Shown here in pieces: positions 1 to 5,204 of a stretch of 9,593 nucleotides of DNA. Position 1 is the stretch's first letter, and each line of letters opens with the position of its first letter. The position numbers and the translations under genes are program-made. The stretch covers positions 1 to 9,593 of the forward strand of contig JBIIJN010000089.1 in NCBI GenBank assembly GCA_044233745.1, given 5' to 3'. The DNA is from UBA6165 sp044233745. Its GTDB lineage: Bacteria > Bacteroidota > Bacteroidia > Flavobacteriales_D > Crocinitomicaceae. A model generated the notes under the pieces. It was given only the letters and a program-made list of their open reading frames with translations. It was not told where the DNA came from and did no database searches.

Positions 1-1
1 G

Positions 2-103
2 TATCTCCAGAACTACTTGAACGAGTTTTGTTATCGTTTGAACAGGCGTTACTTCGGTGAAAGGCTCTTTGACCGCATGGCTATTGCGATTGTTGGAAAT
101 TAG
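2..103 (+). CDS. IS1595/ISXO2-like transposase, C-terminal end (partial)
   Basis: Only the last 33 codons and a TAG stop lie in the window; the frame is open to the left edge. The residues include YLNEFCYRLNRR followed by RLFDRM. This matches the end of DDE transposases of the IS1595 (ISXO2-like) group, which typically close with a YLxEFxxRxNRR helix and a short LFxRL tail. The catalytic residues lie outside the window, so activity cannot be judged. The gene points toward the radical SAM operon that starts 165 bases downstream. The right terminal inverted repeat should lie shortly after the stop, but without the left end it cannot be identified. The family call comes from motif memory. Confidence 0.72.
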   Translation, partial: YLQNYLNEFCYRLNRRYFGERLFDRMAIAIVGN

Positions 104-267
104 TGGTACGTTTGCGACTAGTCAATTGAATTTTTAACATGATACTCTTTCTTTATTCTCTTCCGCCTCCAGATGAATGATTATAAGTTTTGATGAACTA
201 CAATCATCCTATTCTACTAAAATTAACTCTTAAACTCTTATTAATTAACAATTTAAATTTTACTATT
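104..267. other. Intergenic region between transposase and radical SAM operon
   Basis: This stretch probably contains the right end of the insertion sequence and the operon's promoter. It holds an 8-bp palindrome GACTAGTC (116-123), an imperfect TAnnTTTG-like box AAGTTTTG (185-192, one mismatch) and an exact tandem duplication of AACTCTTA (225-240) in an A/T-rich leader. An ATG at 193 and an in-frame ATG at 190 exist but would add a non-conserved hydrophobic segment, so I treat this as untranslated leader. No other gene is visible. Confidence 0.4.
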
Positions 268-1695
268 ATGAACCGTTTAGAAATCGAAAAATTATTAGAA
301 AAGAATTTAAAAAGACATTTGTCAAATAAGGTTTTGCATGCACACCCATCACCGGCTTTGTGGCGTCCGCAATTTGATGAAATCACAACAAATGCGAAGT
401 TGACCATGAACGAAGGTGCCCGCACGAAAGTGAATATGTATGCTGGAATTCCTTACTGTTTGCCAACCAATCCACCGCATTGTGGCTTTTGTTTGTTCCC
501 AACTGAGAACTACAAGGGAAAAGATGAAATGCAAGTGTATTTGAGCTATCTCAGAAAAGAGGCTGAAATGTATGCTGATTTTTACCAACGCTCTGAATTG
601 GAATCGCTCTATATTGGTGGTGGTACACCAAATTTGATGCGTCCTGATGACTACCACGAAATGATGTCGATTATTCGTATGTTATTCCCTACAATGCGCG
701 ATGATGTTGAAAAAACTTTGGAGGGTATTCCGCAGTTGTTCAATGAGGATAAAATCAAAGCAATATCTGAAGCAGGATTTAACCGTGTGAGCATGGGGGT
801 ACAACAGGTAAACGACAAGCTCATCAAATACAGTGGAAGAAAACAAACGCGTAAGCATGTTTTTGAGGCCATCGACTTGTTTCATAAGTATGATTTGTCG
901 TGCAATATCGACTTGATTTATGCTTGGCCGGAGCAGACCATAGAGGAAATGATTTTCGACTTGAACGAAATCATCCAATCTGGAATTCGTCACATCACGC
1001 ACTATGAATTGAACATTGCAGGTCGTTCTACTTTTGCCACTGAGCACAAAGAAATGGTGCCAGACATTGCCCGCAAAATTGAAATGTATAATGCTCAGAA
1101 AGAGTTTTTGGAGAGCATGGGTTACAGACAGCGCACGGTTTATGATTGGGAGAAGGTTGACAAAACAGATTATTCCAAAAAAGACGGAGCAGAGCAGTAC
1201 CACTATGAGAATAACCTCCGCGATTTTATTCCAATGGATGGTGTACCAACAACATCTGTAATGGGCGGAATTGGTTATGCCGCGGTGAATATGCGTATGC
1301 GTCAGTTTGATTCTATTTACGGTTCTGTATCTACTATGAATCACAAGAGTTTGGCACATTACTACAAAGACATCGAAGCTGGAAAATTGCCGTTGGAGCG
1401 TGTTTTCGATCACGAACCTGAAGATGTGAAATTGGTTTGGTTGTTTCAAGCGCTTCAAGAAATGAAAATCAACAAAGTAAAGTACAATGAAATTTTCAAA
1501 ACAGAATTGAATGATGACTTTGCCGACTTGTGGGCTGTACTTTCGGAAAAAGGTTGGATAGAACAAGACAATGTGGAGTTGCGCTTGATTAACGAAGGCG
1601 AATTCTATGTACCTCTTGTTCAAACCTTGATTTCTCACGGCAGAACACAGGTGATTACTAAAGAAAACGCAGAACTTTTAAAAGCAACATTATGA
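268..1695 (+). CDS. HemN/HemW-like radical SAM protein with CX7CX2C cluster motif
   Basis: The 475-residue product belongs to the coproporphyrinogen III oxidase-like radical SAM group. C64, C72 and C75 would bind the 4Fe-4S cluster. GGGTP at 117-121 is the SAM-binding glycine loop, and the TLEGIP and RVSMGVQQ strands and the IDLIYAWP segment follow the HemN barrel order. The C-terminal third resembles the small HemN_C helical domain. The cysteine spacing is C-x7-C-x2-C, not the CX3CX2C of HemN and HemW, so it is not called hemN. The start at 268 is chosen because the family-like sequence begins there; an in-frame ATG at 190 adds 26 poorly conserved residues. Its stop overlaps the next gene's ATG by four bases, implying translational coupling with the hydrolase. 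The substrate is unknown. Radical SAM chemistry on a lipid-like or tetrapyrrole substrate is only inference. Confidence 0.85.
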   Translation: MNRLEIEKLLEKNLKRHLSNKVLHAHPSPALWRPQFDEITTNAKLTMNEGARTKVNMYAGIPYCLPTNPPHCGFCLFPTENYKGKDEMQVYLSYLRKEAEMYADFYQRSELESLYIGGGTPNLMRPDDYHEMMSIIRMLFPTMRDDVEKTLEGIPQLFNEDKIKAISEAGFNRVSMGVQQVNDKLIKYSGRKQTRKHVFEAIDLFHKYDLSCNIDLIYAWPEQTIEEMIFDLNEIIQSGIRHITHYELNIAGRSTFATEHKEMVPDIARKIEMYNAQKEFLESMGYRQRTVYDWEKVDKTDYSKKDGAEQYHYENNLRDFIPMDGVPTTSVMGGIGYAAVNMRMRQFDSIYGSVSTMNHKSLAHYYKDIEAGKLPLERVFDHEPEDVKLVWLFQALQEMKINKVKYNEIFKTELNDDFADLWAVLSEKGWIEQDNVELRLINEGEFYVPLVQTLISHGRTQVITKENAELLKATL

Positions 1696-2603
1696 GAGAA
1701 GAACTGATTTTTGTACAAGCCAAGGATCAAGTTCAAGTTGCATTGTGGAAATATTCAAAAAAGGAAAATTCTTCGAATATTCTCATGATTCACGGCACCT
1801 TTTCCGATAGGAAAGTGTTCTCTTTGGCAGTTAATTACTTTGTAGAACAAGGCTATAACTGTTGGGTTATGGAATGGCGCAATCACGGTTTGAGTGAAAA
1901 GGTGAAAACCAAATTTGACTTTGAAACCGTTGCACATTTCGACCTAAAAGCGGTGATGGGTCACTTGATTTATGAAGAACGTGTGCGCTATTTTCACTGT
2001 GTGACCCACAGCGGTGGTGGCATTTGTTTGACCATGTTGCTCTGTAAAAATCCTGAGTATCAGAATAATATCATGTCGGCAACGATGTTTGCCTGTCAGG
2101 CTTTTAGCGCAAGTTTATCCAAAAAACATCACTTGCGCTTGGTTGTTGCAAAGGCGATGACACGCTTGTTGGGATTCATTCCAGGCAAAAAAATGAAATT
2201 GGGTAACCACAACGAGACCTATCATACCATGAAGCAATGGTTCAACTGGAATTTGAGTAAGCGATTCGCGGGACAGTTTTCTGAAGACTACCAACAATCC
2301 ATGAAGTCAATTCAAATTCCTGTGTATTCGGTTGCTTCTGAGGCAGATACATTTATTGCGCCAAGCAAGTCGTGTTTGACGTTTATGGAACAATTTGCCA
2401 ATGAGGATAATCAATACCATTGTTTCTCGTTGAAACACCACAACTTGGAGAATTATGGTCACAGAAGGGTGATTTATTCAAGAAATGCCATCAAGGAAAT
2501 TTTCCCAACGGTGATATCTTGGATTGCTGAACACCATTACCAAGAAGTGAATATTGCGAACTTGATGCAAGGTCAAACTCCAATTTTTGAAGAAGTCGAT
2601 TAG
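1692..2603 (+). CDS. Alpha/beta hydrolase coupled to the radical SAM gene
   Basis: The 303-residue protein has the serine-hydrolase layout: an oxyanion-hole HG at 34-35 after a hydrophobic strand, a nucleophile elbow THSGGG with S107, a likely acid D219 in the ASEADTF segment, and H257 in YGHRR. A W- and N-rich stretch near 182-188 (QWFNWN) lies in the cap region. No signal peptide is seen, so it is probably cytoplasmic. The ATG overlaps the upstream TGA (ATGA), so the two proteins likely act on the same substrate or product. The product could be an esterase, thioesterase or lipase-like enzyme; the sequence does not decide. The reading frame continues past the TAG for 34 acidic codons, so the 303-residue form may be a truncated version. 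Confidence 0.85.
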   Translation: MREELIFVQAKDQVQVALWKYSKKENSSNILMIHGTFSDRKVFSLAVNYFVEQGYNCWVMEWRNHGLSEKVKTKFDFETVAHFDLKAVMGHLIYEERVRYFHCVTHSGGGICLTMLLCKNPEYQNNIMSATMFACQAFSASLSKKHHLRLVVAKAMTRLLGFIPGKKMKLGNHNETYHTMKQWFNWNLSKRFAGQFSEDYQQSMKSIQIPVYSVASEADTFIAPSKSCLTFMEQFANEDNQYHCFSLKHHNLENYGHRRVIYSRNAIKEIFPTVISWIAEHHYQEVNIANLMQGQTPIFEEVD

Positions 2604-2708
2604 GTTTTTGTTTCAGATGCTTATGGTATTTTGGAAGACGCCGAATCGGTTTTTGAGTCAGACGAAAGCGAATTGCTCGAAGAAGGCTTACTTGAAGAAT
2701 TGGTGTAA
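2604..2708 (+). other. In-frame acidic extension after the hydrolase TAG stop
   Basis: After the TAG at 2601-2603 the same frame stays open for 34 codons to a TAA at 2706-2708. The extension has 12 Asp/Glu residues and no Lys or Arg, with runs such as ESDESELLEEGLLEELV. This continues the acidic FEEVD end of the hydrolase. The operon terminator hairpin begins 15 bases after the TAA but 120 bases after the TAG, which suggests that the gene once ended at 2708. It may be a nonsense mutation, a base error, or readthrough. There is no start codon or spacing suggesting an independent gene. Confidence 0.5.
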
Positions 2709-2723
2709 TTTATTTTGGGAAGC

Positions 2724-2756
2724 AAGTATGCTCAATGATTGCTATTGAGCATGCTT
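2724..2756 (+). terminator. Terminator hairpin of the radical SAM/hydrolase operon
   Basis: The arms AAGTATGCTCAAT (2724-2736) and ATTGAGCATGCTT (2744-2756) pair over 13 positions with one G-U wobble around a 7-base loop. The hairpin is followed by a short TTTAAT stretch and not by a strong T-run. Its position just after the in-frame TAA at 2708 fits the end of the operon transcript. Confidence 0.7.
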
Positions 2757-2781
2757 TAATCCTTTGATTTTCAGTTGAACT

Positions 2782-2910
2782 TTAAGGTTCAAGCAAATAA
2801 GCAATTGCCTTGTGTAGCCATTCGATTTCGGCTGCCTGCAATTTTTTTCTCACAAAATTCACTTCACGCGGTTCGGAGTGGAGAATATGCTTATATTTGC
2901 AGCCGAATTT
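2782..2910 (-). pseudogene. Possible coding remnant on the minus strand
   Basis: On the minus strand a frame ends in TAA at 2784-2782 and is open upstream for at least 43 codons. It reads as a plausible charged amphipathic C-terminus, with segments EPREVNFVRKKL and AEIEWLHKAIAYLLEP. No ATG start is visible before it runs into the promoter and hairpin of the tRNA gene, so it would be a 5'-truncated fragment if real. I do not recognise the family. The frame could also be open by chance, because the region is A/T-rich and short. Confidence 0.25.
2892..2899 (+). promoter_or_regulatory. Likely -7 box of the tRNA-His promoter
   Basis: TATATTTG matches the Bacteroidota -7 consensus TAnnTTTG exactly. 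It lies 45 bases before the tRNA, so transcription would begin near the 5' arm of the leader hairpin. I see no good TTG/TTTG -33 element at the usual distance; TTCG at 2872 is the closest candidate. Confidence 0.55.
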
Positions 2911-2938
2911 TAACCTTAAGAGTTGGTTAAAATTCGGC
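2902..2938 (+). repeat. Perfect 14-bp inverted repeat in the tRNA-His leader
   Basis: GCCGAATTTTAACC (2902-2915) and GGTTAAAATTCGGC (2925-2938) are exact reverse complements separated by 9 bases. The repeat fills the space between the -7 box and the tRNA, ending 5 bases before G-1. In the precursor RNA it would form a strong hairpin next to the RNase P cleavage site. The same arms in DNA could be an operator or the footprint of a small mobile repeat. No T-run follows, so it is not a classical terminator. Confidence 0.75.
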
Positions 2939-2943
2939 AAAAT

Positions 2944-3018
2944 GGTGGTTGTAGCTCAGTTGGTTAGAGCATCGGTTTGTGGTACCGAGGGTCGTGGGTT
3001 CGAGCCCCATCTTCCACC
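2944..3018 (+). tRNA. tRNA-His (anticodon GUG)
   Basis: The cloverleaf is visible by eye. The extra 5' G of tRNA-His is at 2944 and the acceptor strand at 2945-2951. The D-arm is GCTC/GAGC (2954-2970) and the anticodon stem TCGGT/ACCGA, with loop TTGTGGT and anticodon GTG at 2979-2981. The T-arm is GTGGG/CCCAT with the TTCGAGC loop. The 3' acceptor strand is CTTCCAC, with C73 at 3018 pairing with G-1. CCA is not encoded. Two adjacent T-T mismatches occur in the acceptor stem (2949/3013 and 2950/3012), which is unusual and may reduce function. Its own promoter box lies upstream and a terminator directly downstream. Confidence 0.88.
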
Positions 3019-3022
3019 CTAG

Positions 3023-3053
3023 AAAAGCTGATTCGAAAGAGTCGGCTTTTTTT
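3023..3053 (+). terminator. tRNA-His terminator with GAAA tetraloop
   Basis: The arms AAAAGCTGATTC (3023-3034) and GAGTCGGCTTTT (3039-3050) pair over 12 bp including two G-U wobbles, closed by a GAAA tetraloop and ending in seven Ts. It begins five bases after the tRNA. An almost identical copy lies at 3237-3266. Confidence 0.85.
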
Positions 3054-3080
3054 GTTTTTTATTGTTACATTTTGAGTTCA
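3039..3080 (+). pseudogene. Possible GIY-YIG nuclease N-terminal remnant
   Basis: In the frame starting at 3039 the sequence reads ESAFFVFYCYILSS and then runs into the tRNA-like copy. The FYxYILSS segment resembles the first strand of small GIY-YIG nucleases (usually MFYVYILxS). As I recall, in Bacteroidota these often sit after a tRNA terminator with the same upstream residues. The GIY-YIG motif itself and the catalytic Arg/Glu are absent, so at most a deleted remnant is present. This is pattern memory, not an alignment. Confidence 0.3.
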
Positions 3081-3092
3081 GTGGTTGCAGCT

Positions 3093-3112
3093 CTCCCGAT
3101 AGGCATCGGGAG
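3093..3112 (+). repeat. Perfect palindrome inserted in the tRNA-like D-loop
   Basis: CTCCCGAT (3093-3100) and ATCGGGAG (3105-3112) are exact reverse complements around the loop AGGC. The surrounding GCTC and GAGC D-stem sequences are intact, so the hairpin would sit on top of the D-arm. Similar CCCGAT/ATCGGG palindromes are, as I recall, frequent dispersed repeats in Bacteroidota genomes; copy number must be checked. Confidence 0.75.
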
Positions 3113-3168
3113 GTTAGAGCGTCCCGACTGTGGTTCAAGAGGTCGTGGGTTCGAGAACCATCCCCGTG

Positions 3169-3223
3169 CCGATGCATATTTTCTTCGATCCTTGTAAAAG
3201 GTCGAATAGAAAATAGCCATCGG
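3169..3223 (+). repeat. Imperfect inverted repeat splitting the tRNA-like copy
   Basis: Three blocks pair in order: CCGATG (3169-3174) with CATCGG (3218-3223), TATTTTCT (3177-3184) with AGAAAATA (3208-3215), and TCGA-CC (3185-3191, one bulged T) with GGTCGA (3200-3205). The loop is about eight bases. The element lies between the T-arm (ACCAT, 3157-3161) and TTCCACCC (3226-3233), so it behaves as an insertion relative to the intact tRNA upstream. Confidence 0.65.
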
Positions 3224-3225
3224 TA

Positions 3226-3267
3226 TTCCACCCCAGAAAGTCGATTCGAAAGAGTCGGCTTTTTTTG
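3226..3267 (+). repeat. Second copy of tRNA 3' end plus terminator
   Basis: This 42-base stretch matches 3012-3054 with one indel and a few substitutions: TTCCACCC, then AGAAA, then the terminator hairpin. Duplicated tRNA 3' ends can arise by site-specific integration or by tandem duplication of the tRNA unit. The presence of upstream tRNA parts favours duplication followed by decay. Confidence 0.75.
3237..3266 (+). terminator. Second GAAA-tetraloop terminator
   Basis: AAAGTCGATTC (3237-3247) and GAGTCGGCTTT (3252-3262) pair over 11 bp with two G-U wobbles around GAAA, with seven Ts ending at 3266. The two arm changes relative to the first copy are small and keep the stem paired, which suggests that the structure is maintained or recently copied. 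Confidence 0.8.
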
Positions 3268-3402
3268 TGGCTTAAGGTTTTTCAAGTCAAGAAGAGAATG
3301 GGTCAACCCTGTTGCGGTTTTATTCGGTTTTTGTAAAGAGACAATAAGAAAATCTTATAACATTATGCCTTAAATTAATAAACTTAATGAAGTGACCAGC
3401 CG

Positions 3403-3410
3403 TATCTTTA
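3403..3410 (+). promoter_or_regulatory. Candidate -7 box for dps
   Basis: TATCTTTA fits TAnnTTTG except for the last base and lies 15 bases before the dps ATG, giving a very short A-rich leader. No matching -33 element is evident. The remaining 3268-3402 bases hold no gene that I can support. Confidence 0.35.
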
Positions 3411-3425
3411 CCAAAAACAAACAAC

Positions 3426-3857
3426 ATGAACACAACAAATCAATTAAACAGCCTATTGGCAAGCTACCAAGTTCATTACCAAAACCTGCGCGGCATTCAT
3501 TGGAATATCAAAGGCGTGCATTTTTTCGAATTGCATGTTAAATTTGAAGAATTGTATTTGGACGCGCAAACCAGAATCGATGAAATAGCAGAGCGCGTTT
3601 TGATGTTGGGTGGAACGCCCTTGCACACTTTTTCGGATTATGTGAAGGAATCAAAAATAGCGGAATCAAACCATATCAGCGAAGACAAAGCAGCCGTGGC
3701 AATGTTGGTGGCTAACATCCAAACTTTAATGCAACTCGAGCGAGAAGTAATGGAAGCCGCTGACAGTGAACAAGATGAAACAACCTTAGATTTGATGACA
3801 CAATTGATTGTGTTCCAAGAAAAAACGGTTTGGATGTTTAAGGCGTGGTTGGGATAA
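3426..3857 (+). CDS. dps: Dps-family ferritin-like DNA-protection protein
   Basis: The 143-residue product is a single four-helix Dps domain. Dps assembles into a dodecamer that oxidises and stores Fe(II) using hydrogen peroxide and shields DNA in the cytoplasm. The intersubunit ferroxidase ligands are present: H25 in GIHWNIKG, H37, D52 and E56 in the RIDEIAER segment. The protein is compact, with a short N-terminus lacking a lysine-rich tail, so direct DNA binding is not evident. The ATG follows an A-rich leader typical of the phylum. Its TAA directly abuts the stop of the convergent photolyase gene, with no terminator between. The juxtaposition of an oxidative-stress protein and a DNA-repair enzyme is suggestive, but the genes are on opposite strands. 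Confidence 0.93.
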   Translation: MNTTNQLNSLLASYQVHYQNLRGIHWNIKGVHFFELHVKFEELYLDAQTRIDEIAERVLMLGGTPLHTFSDYVKESKIAESNHISEDKAAVAMLVANIQTLMQLEREVMEAADSEQDETTLDLMTQLIVFQEKTVWMFKAWLG

Positions 3858-5159
3858 TCACGCCAATCCTTCTTTAAATCGGGCTAACACACGTTCACGG
3901 GCAAATTTGTGCTCAACGATAGGTTTTGGGTATTTGCTTGTGCCAAATTCAGGTACCCATTGCTTGATGTATTTCAGTTCTTTATCGAATTTTTGGGTCT
4001 GCAATTCTGGATTAAAAACCCGAAAATAGGGCGCTGCATCGCAACCAGAGGAAGCTGCCCATTGCCATCCGCCAACATTGGAAGCCAATTCAAAATCTTG
4101 TAGTTTTTCCGCGAAATAAGTCTCGCCCCAACGCCAGTCAATGAGCAAATGTTTGGTCAGGAAAGAGGCTGTAATCATACGCACGCGGTTGTGCATGAAG
4201 CCCGTTTGGTTCAATTCGCGCATACCAGCATCCACAATTGGGTAGCCCGTTTTTCCTTCACACCATGCTTTGAAATGTGCCTCGTTGTTTTCCCAAACAA
4301 TCCTATCGTATTGGGGTTTAAATGATTGATGCACAGAGTTCGGGAAATGGTAAATAATCATTTGATAGAAATCGCGCCAAATCAATTCGTTTAAAAAATG
4401 TTCGTTTTTTTTCAAGGCAATTTGCGCCAAGGCACGTATGCTTATCGTACCAAAACGCAGGTGAACAGACAAACGGGATGTTCCTCGAATAGACGGAATG
4501 TCACGCAATTCCCCGTAGCGCTCGATGCTCAATTGACTCAAATCATTCGTTGGGAATTCTCGATTTTGTTTTGATGAAAAGCCCATTTCTGCTAATGAGA
4601 TTAAGTTTTGGGCTTCGGTTTTTAATAGCTCATCTGTGTATTTCTCGTTTGGATAGGACTTGAGATAAAATGCGTTTAACTTAGCTTTCCATTTCTTTGA
4701 ATACGGGGTAAAAACGGTATAGGGTTTTAGGTCGTCTTTGACCACTTCACTTTTCTCAAAAATTACGTGGTCTTTGGCGCCGATGAGTTCAATTTCCTTT
4801 TTTTGAAGTAGTTGGAATATCGCTTTATCGCGCTCAAGGGCATAAGGTTCGTAATCGCGGTTGGTGTACACTTGAGCTATTTTGTCATCTGATATCAGTT
4901 TTTGGAAGATGGCTTTGGGTTCTCCGTAAAATACCTTCAAATCTGAACCAAAAGATTGGTATTTGGCTTTCAATGCTTTGATGGCGTCATGGATAAACAA
5001 CACACGTTGGTCTGTTTTTGGCAATTTATCAAGTATGTTGCGATCGAAAATAAAAATGGTTTGTACCGAATGACCTGATTTTAGTGCTTTATAGAGTCCC
5101 GCGTTGTCATCAAATCTTAGGTCGCGACGGTGCCAAAAAAGGACAATTTTGTTTTCCAT
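3858..5159 (-). CDS. phrB: Class I CPD deoxyribodipyrimidine photolyase
   Basis: The 433-residue enzyme uses blue or near-UV light and FADH- to split cyclobutane pyrimidine dimers. The N-terminal antenna domain spans about 1-165, starting with VLFWHRRDLRFDDN. The FAD-binding helical domain follows, with GTSRLSVHLRFG (226-237), ELIWRDFY, GMRELNQTGFMHNR and NVGGWQWAASSG. The electron-transfer tryptophans equivalent to E. coli W306, W359 and W382 are W289, W342 and W365, and the FAD-contacting Asn378 corresponds to N361. This supports a repair enzyme more than a cryptochrome. The antenna chromophore cannot be told by eye. It is the last gene of the minus-strand series, 45 bases after the lipoprotein gene; TATAAT at about 5169-5174 in the gap could give a separate promoter. 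The length is slightly below the E. coli protein (about 470). Confidence 0.95.
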   Translation of the reverse strand: MENKIVLFWHRRDLRFDDNAGLYKALKSGHSVQTIFIFDRNILDKLPKTDQRVLFIHDAIKALKAKYQSFGSDLKVFYGEPKAIFQKLISDDKIAQVYTNRDYEPYALERDKAIFQLLQKKEIELIGAKDHVIFEKSEVVKDDLKPYTVFTPYSKKWKAKLNAFYLKSYPNEKYTDELLKTEAQNLISLAEMGFSSKQNREFPTNDLSQLSIERYGELRDIPSIRGTSRLSVHLRFGTISIRALAQIALKKNEHFLNELIWRDFYQMIIYHFPNSVHQSFKPQYDRIVWENNEAHFKAWCEGKTGYPIVDAGMRELNQTGFMHNRVRMITASFLTKHLLIDWRWGETYFAEKLQDFELASNVGGWQWAASSGCDAAPYFRVFNPELQTQKFDKELKYIKQWVPEFGTSKYPKPIVEHKFARERVLARFKEGLA

Positions 5160-5204
5160 GCATGAGGATTATAACAGAGCAACAATTCGAACACTGAAAG
5201 GTTT

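Larger units (their letters stand above)
3080..3234 (+). pseudogene. Degenerate tRNA-His-like copy interrupted by two inverted repeats
   Basis: Parts of the upstream tRNA-His reappear in order: GTGGTTG (3081-3087), GCTC, TTAGAGC, a CTGTGGT anticodon loop with GTG at 3130-3132, a GTCGTGGGTTCGAG stretch identical to the tRNA (3142-3155), and TTCCACCC (3226-3233). The D-loop bases AGTTGG are replaced by a 20-base palindromic insert. The anticodon stem CCCGA/TCAAG has two C-A mismatches. The T-stem is GTGGG/ACCAT. About 63 bases holding a second inverted repeat separate the T-arm from the acceptor 3' strand. It cannot fold as a normal tRNA unless the inserts are removed, so I call it a pseudogene or a tRNA-derived mobile repeat. 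Confidence 0.65.

Noticed and set aside
190..267. Upstream start for the radical SAM gene
   Set aside because: The 26 extra residues are leader-like and A/T-driven; the family-like sequence begins at 268.
682..1638. Long open frame on the minus strand within the radical SAM gene (318 codons)
   Set aside because: It lies antisense to a clearly conserved radical SAM protein and its translation has no recognisable motif; it is a shadow frame.
268..1695. Calling the radical SAM gene hemN
   Set aside because: The cysteine spacing is CX7CX2C and the HemN fourth cysteine after the motif is missing, so oxygen-independent coproporphyrinogen oxidase activity is not supported.
2775..2792. Small inverted repeat TTGAAC/GTTCAA
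   Set aside because: A 6-bp stem in A/T-rich sequence with no positional context is too weak to call as a feature.
3093..3223. CRISPR-like repeats
   Set aside because: The palindromes differ from each other and there are no regular repeat-spacer units.
3019..3306. Minus-strand frame of 95 codons over the tRNA-like region
   Set aside because: It is read from tRNA and terminator repeats (residues PTLSN appear twice from the two terminators), not from a protein gene.
2979..3373. Plus-strand open frames of 72 and 103 codons over the tRNA region
   Set aside because: They begin in or overlap tRNA and tRNA-like sequence and contain the terminators; only the short GIY-YIG-like segment was kept as a tentative remnant.
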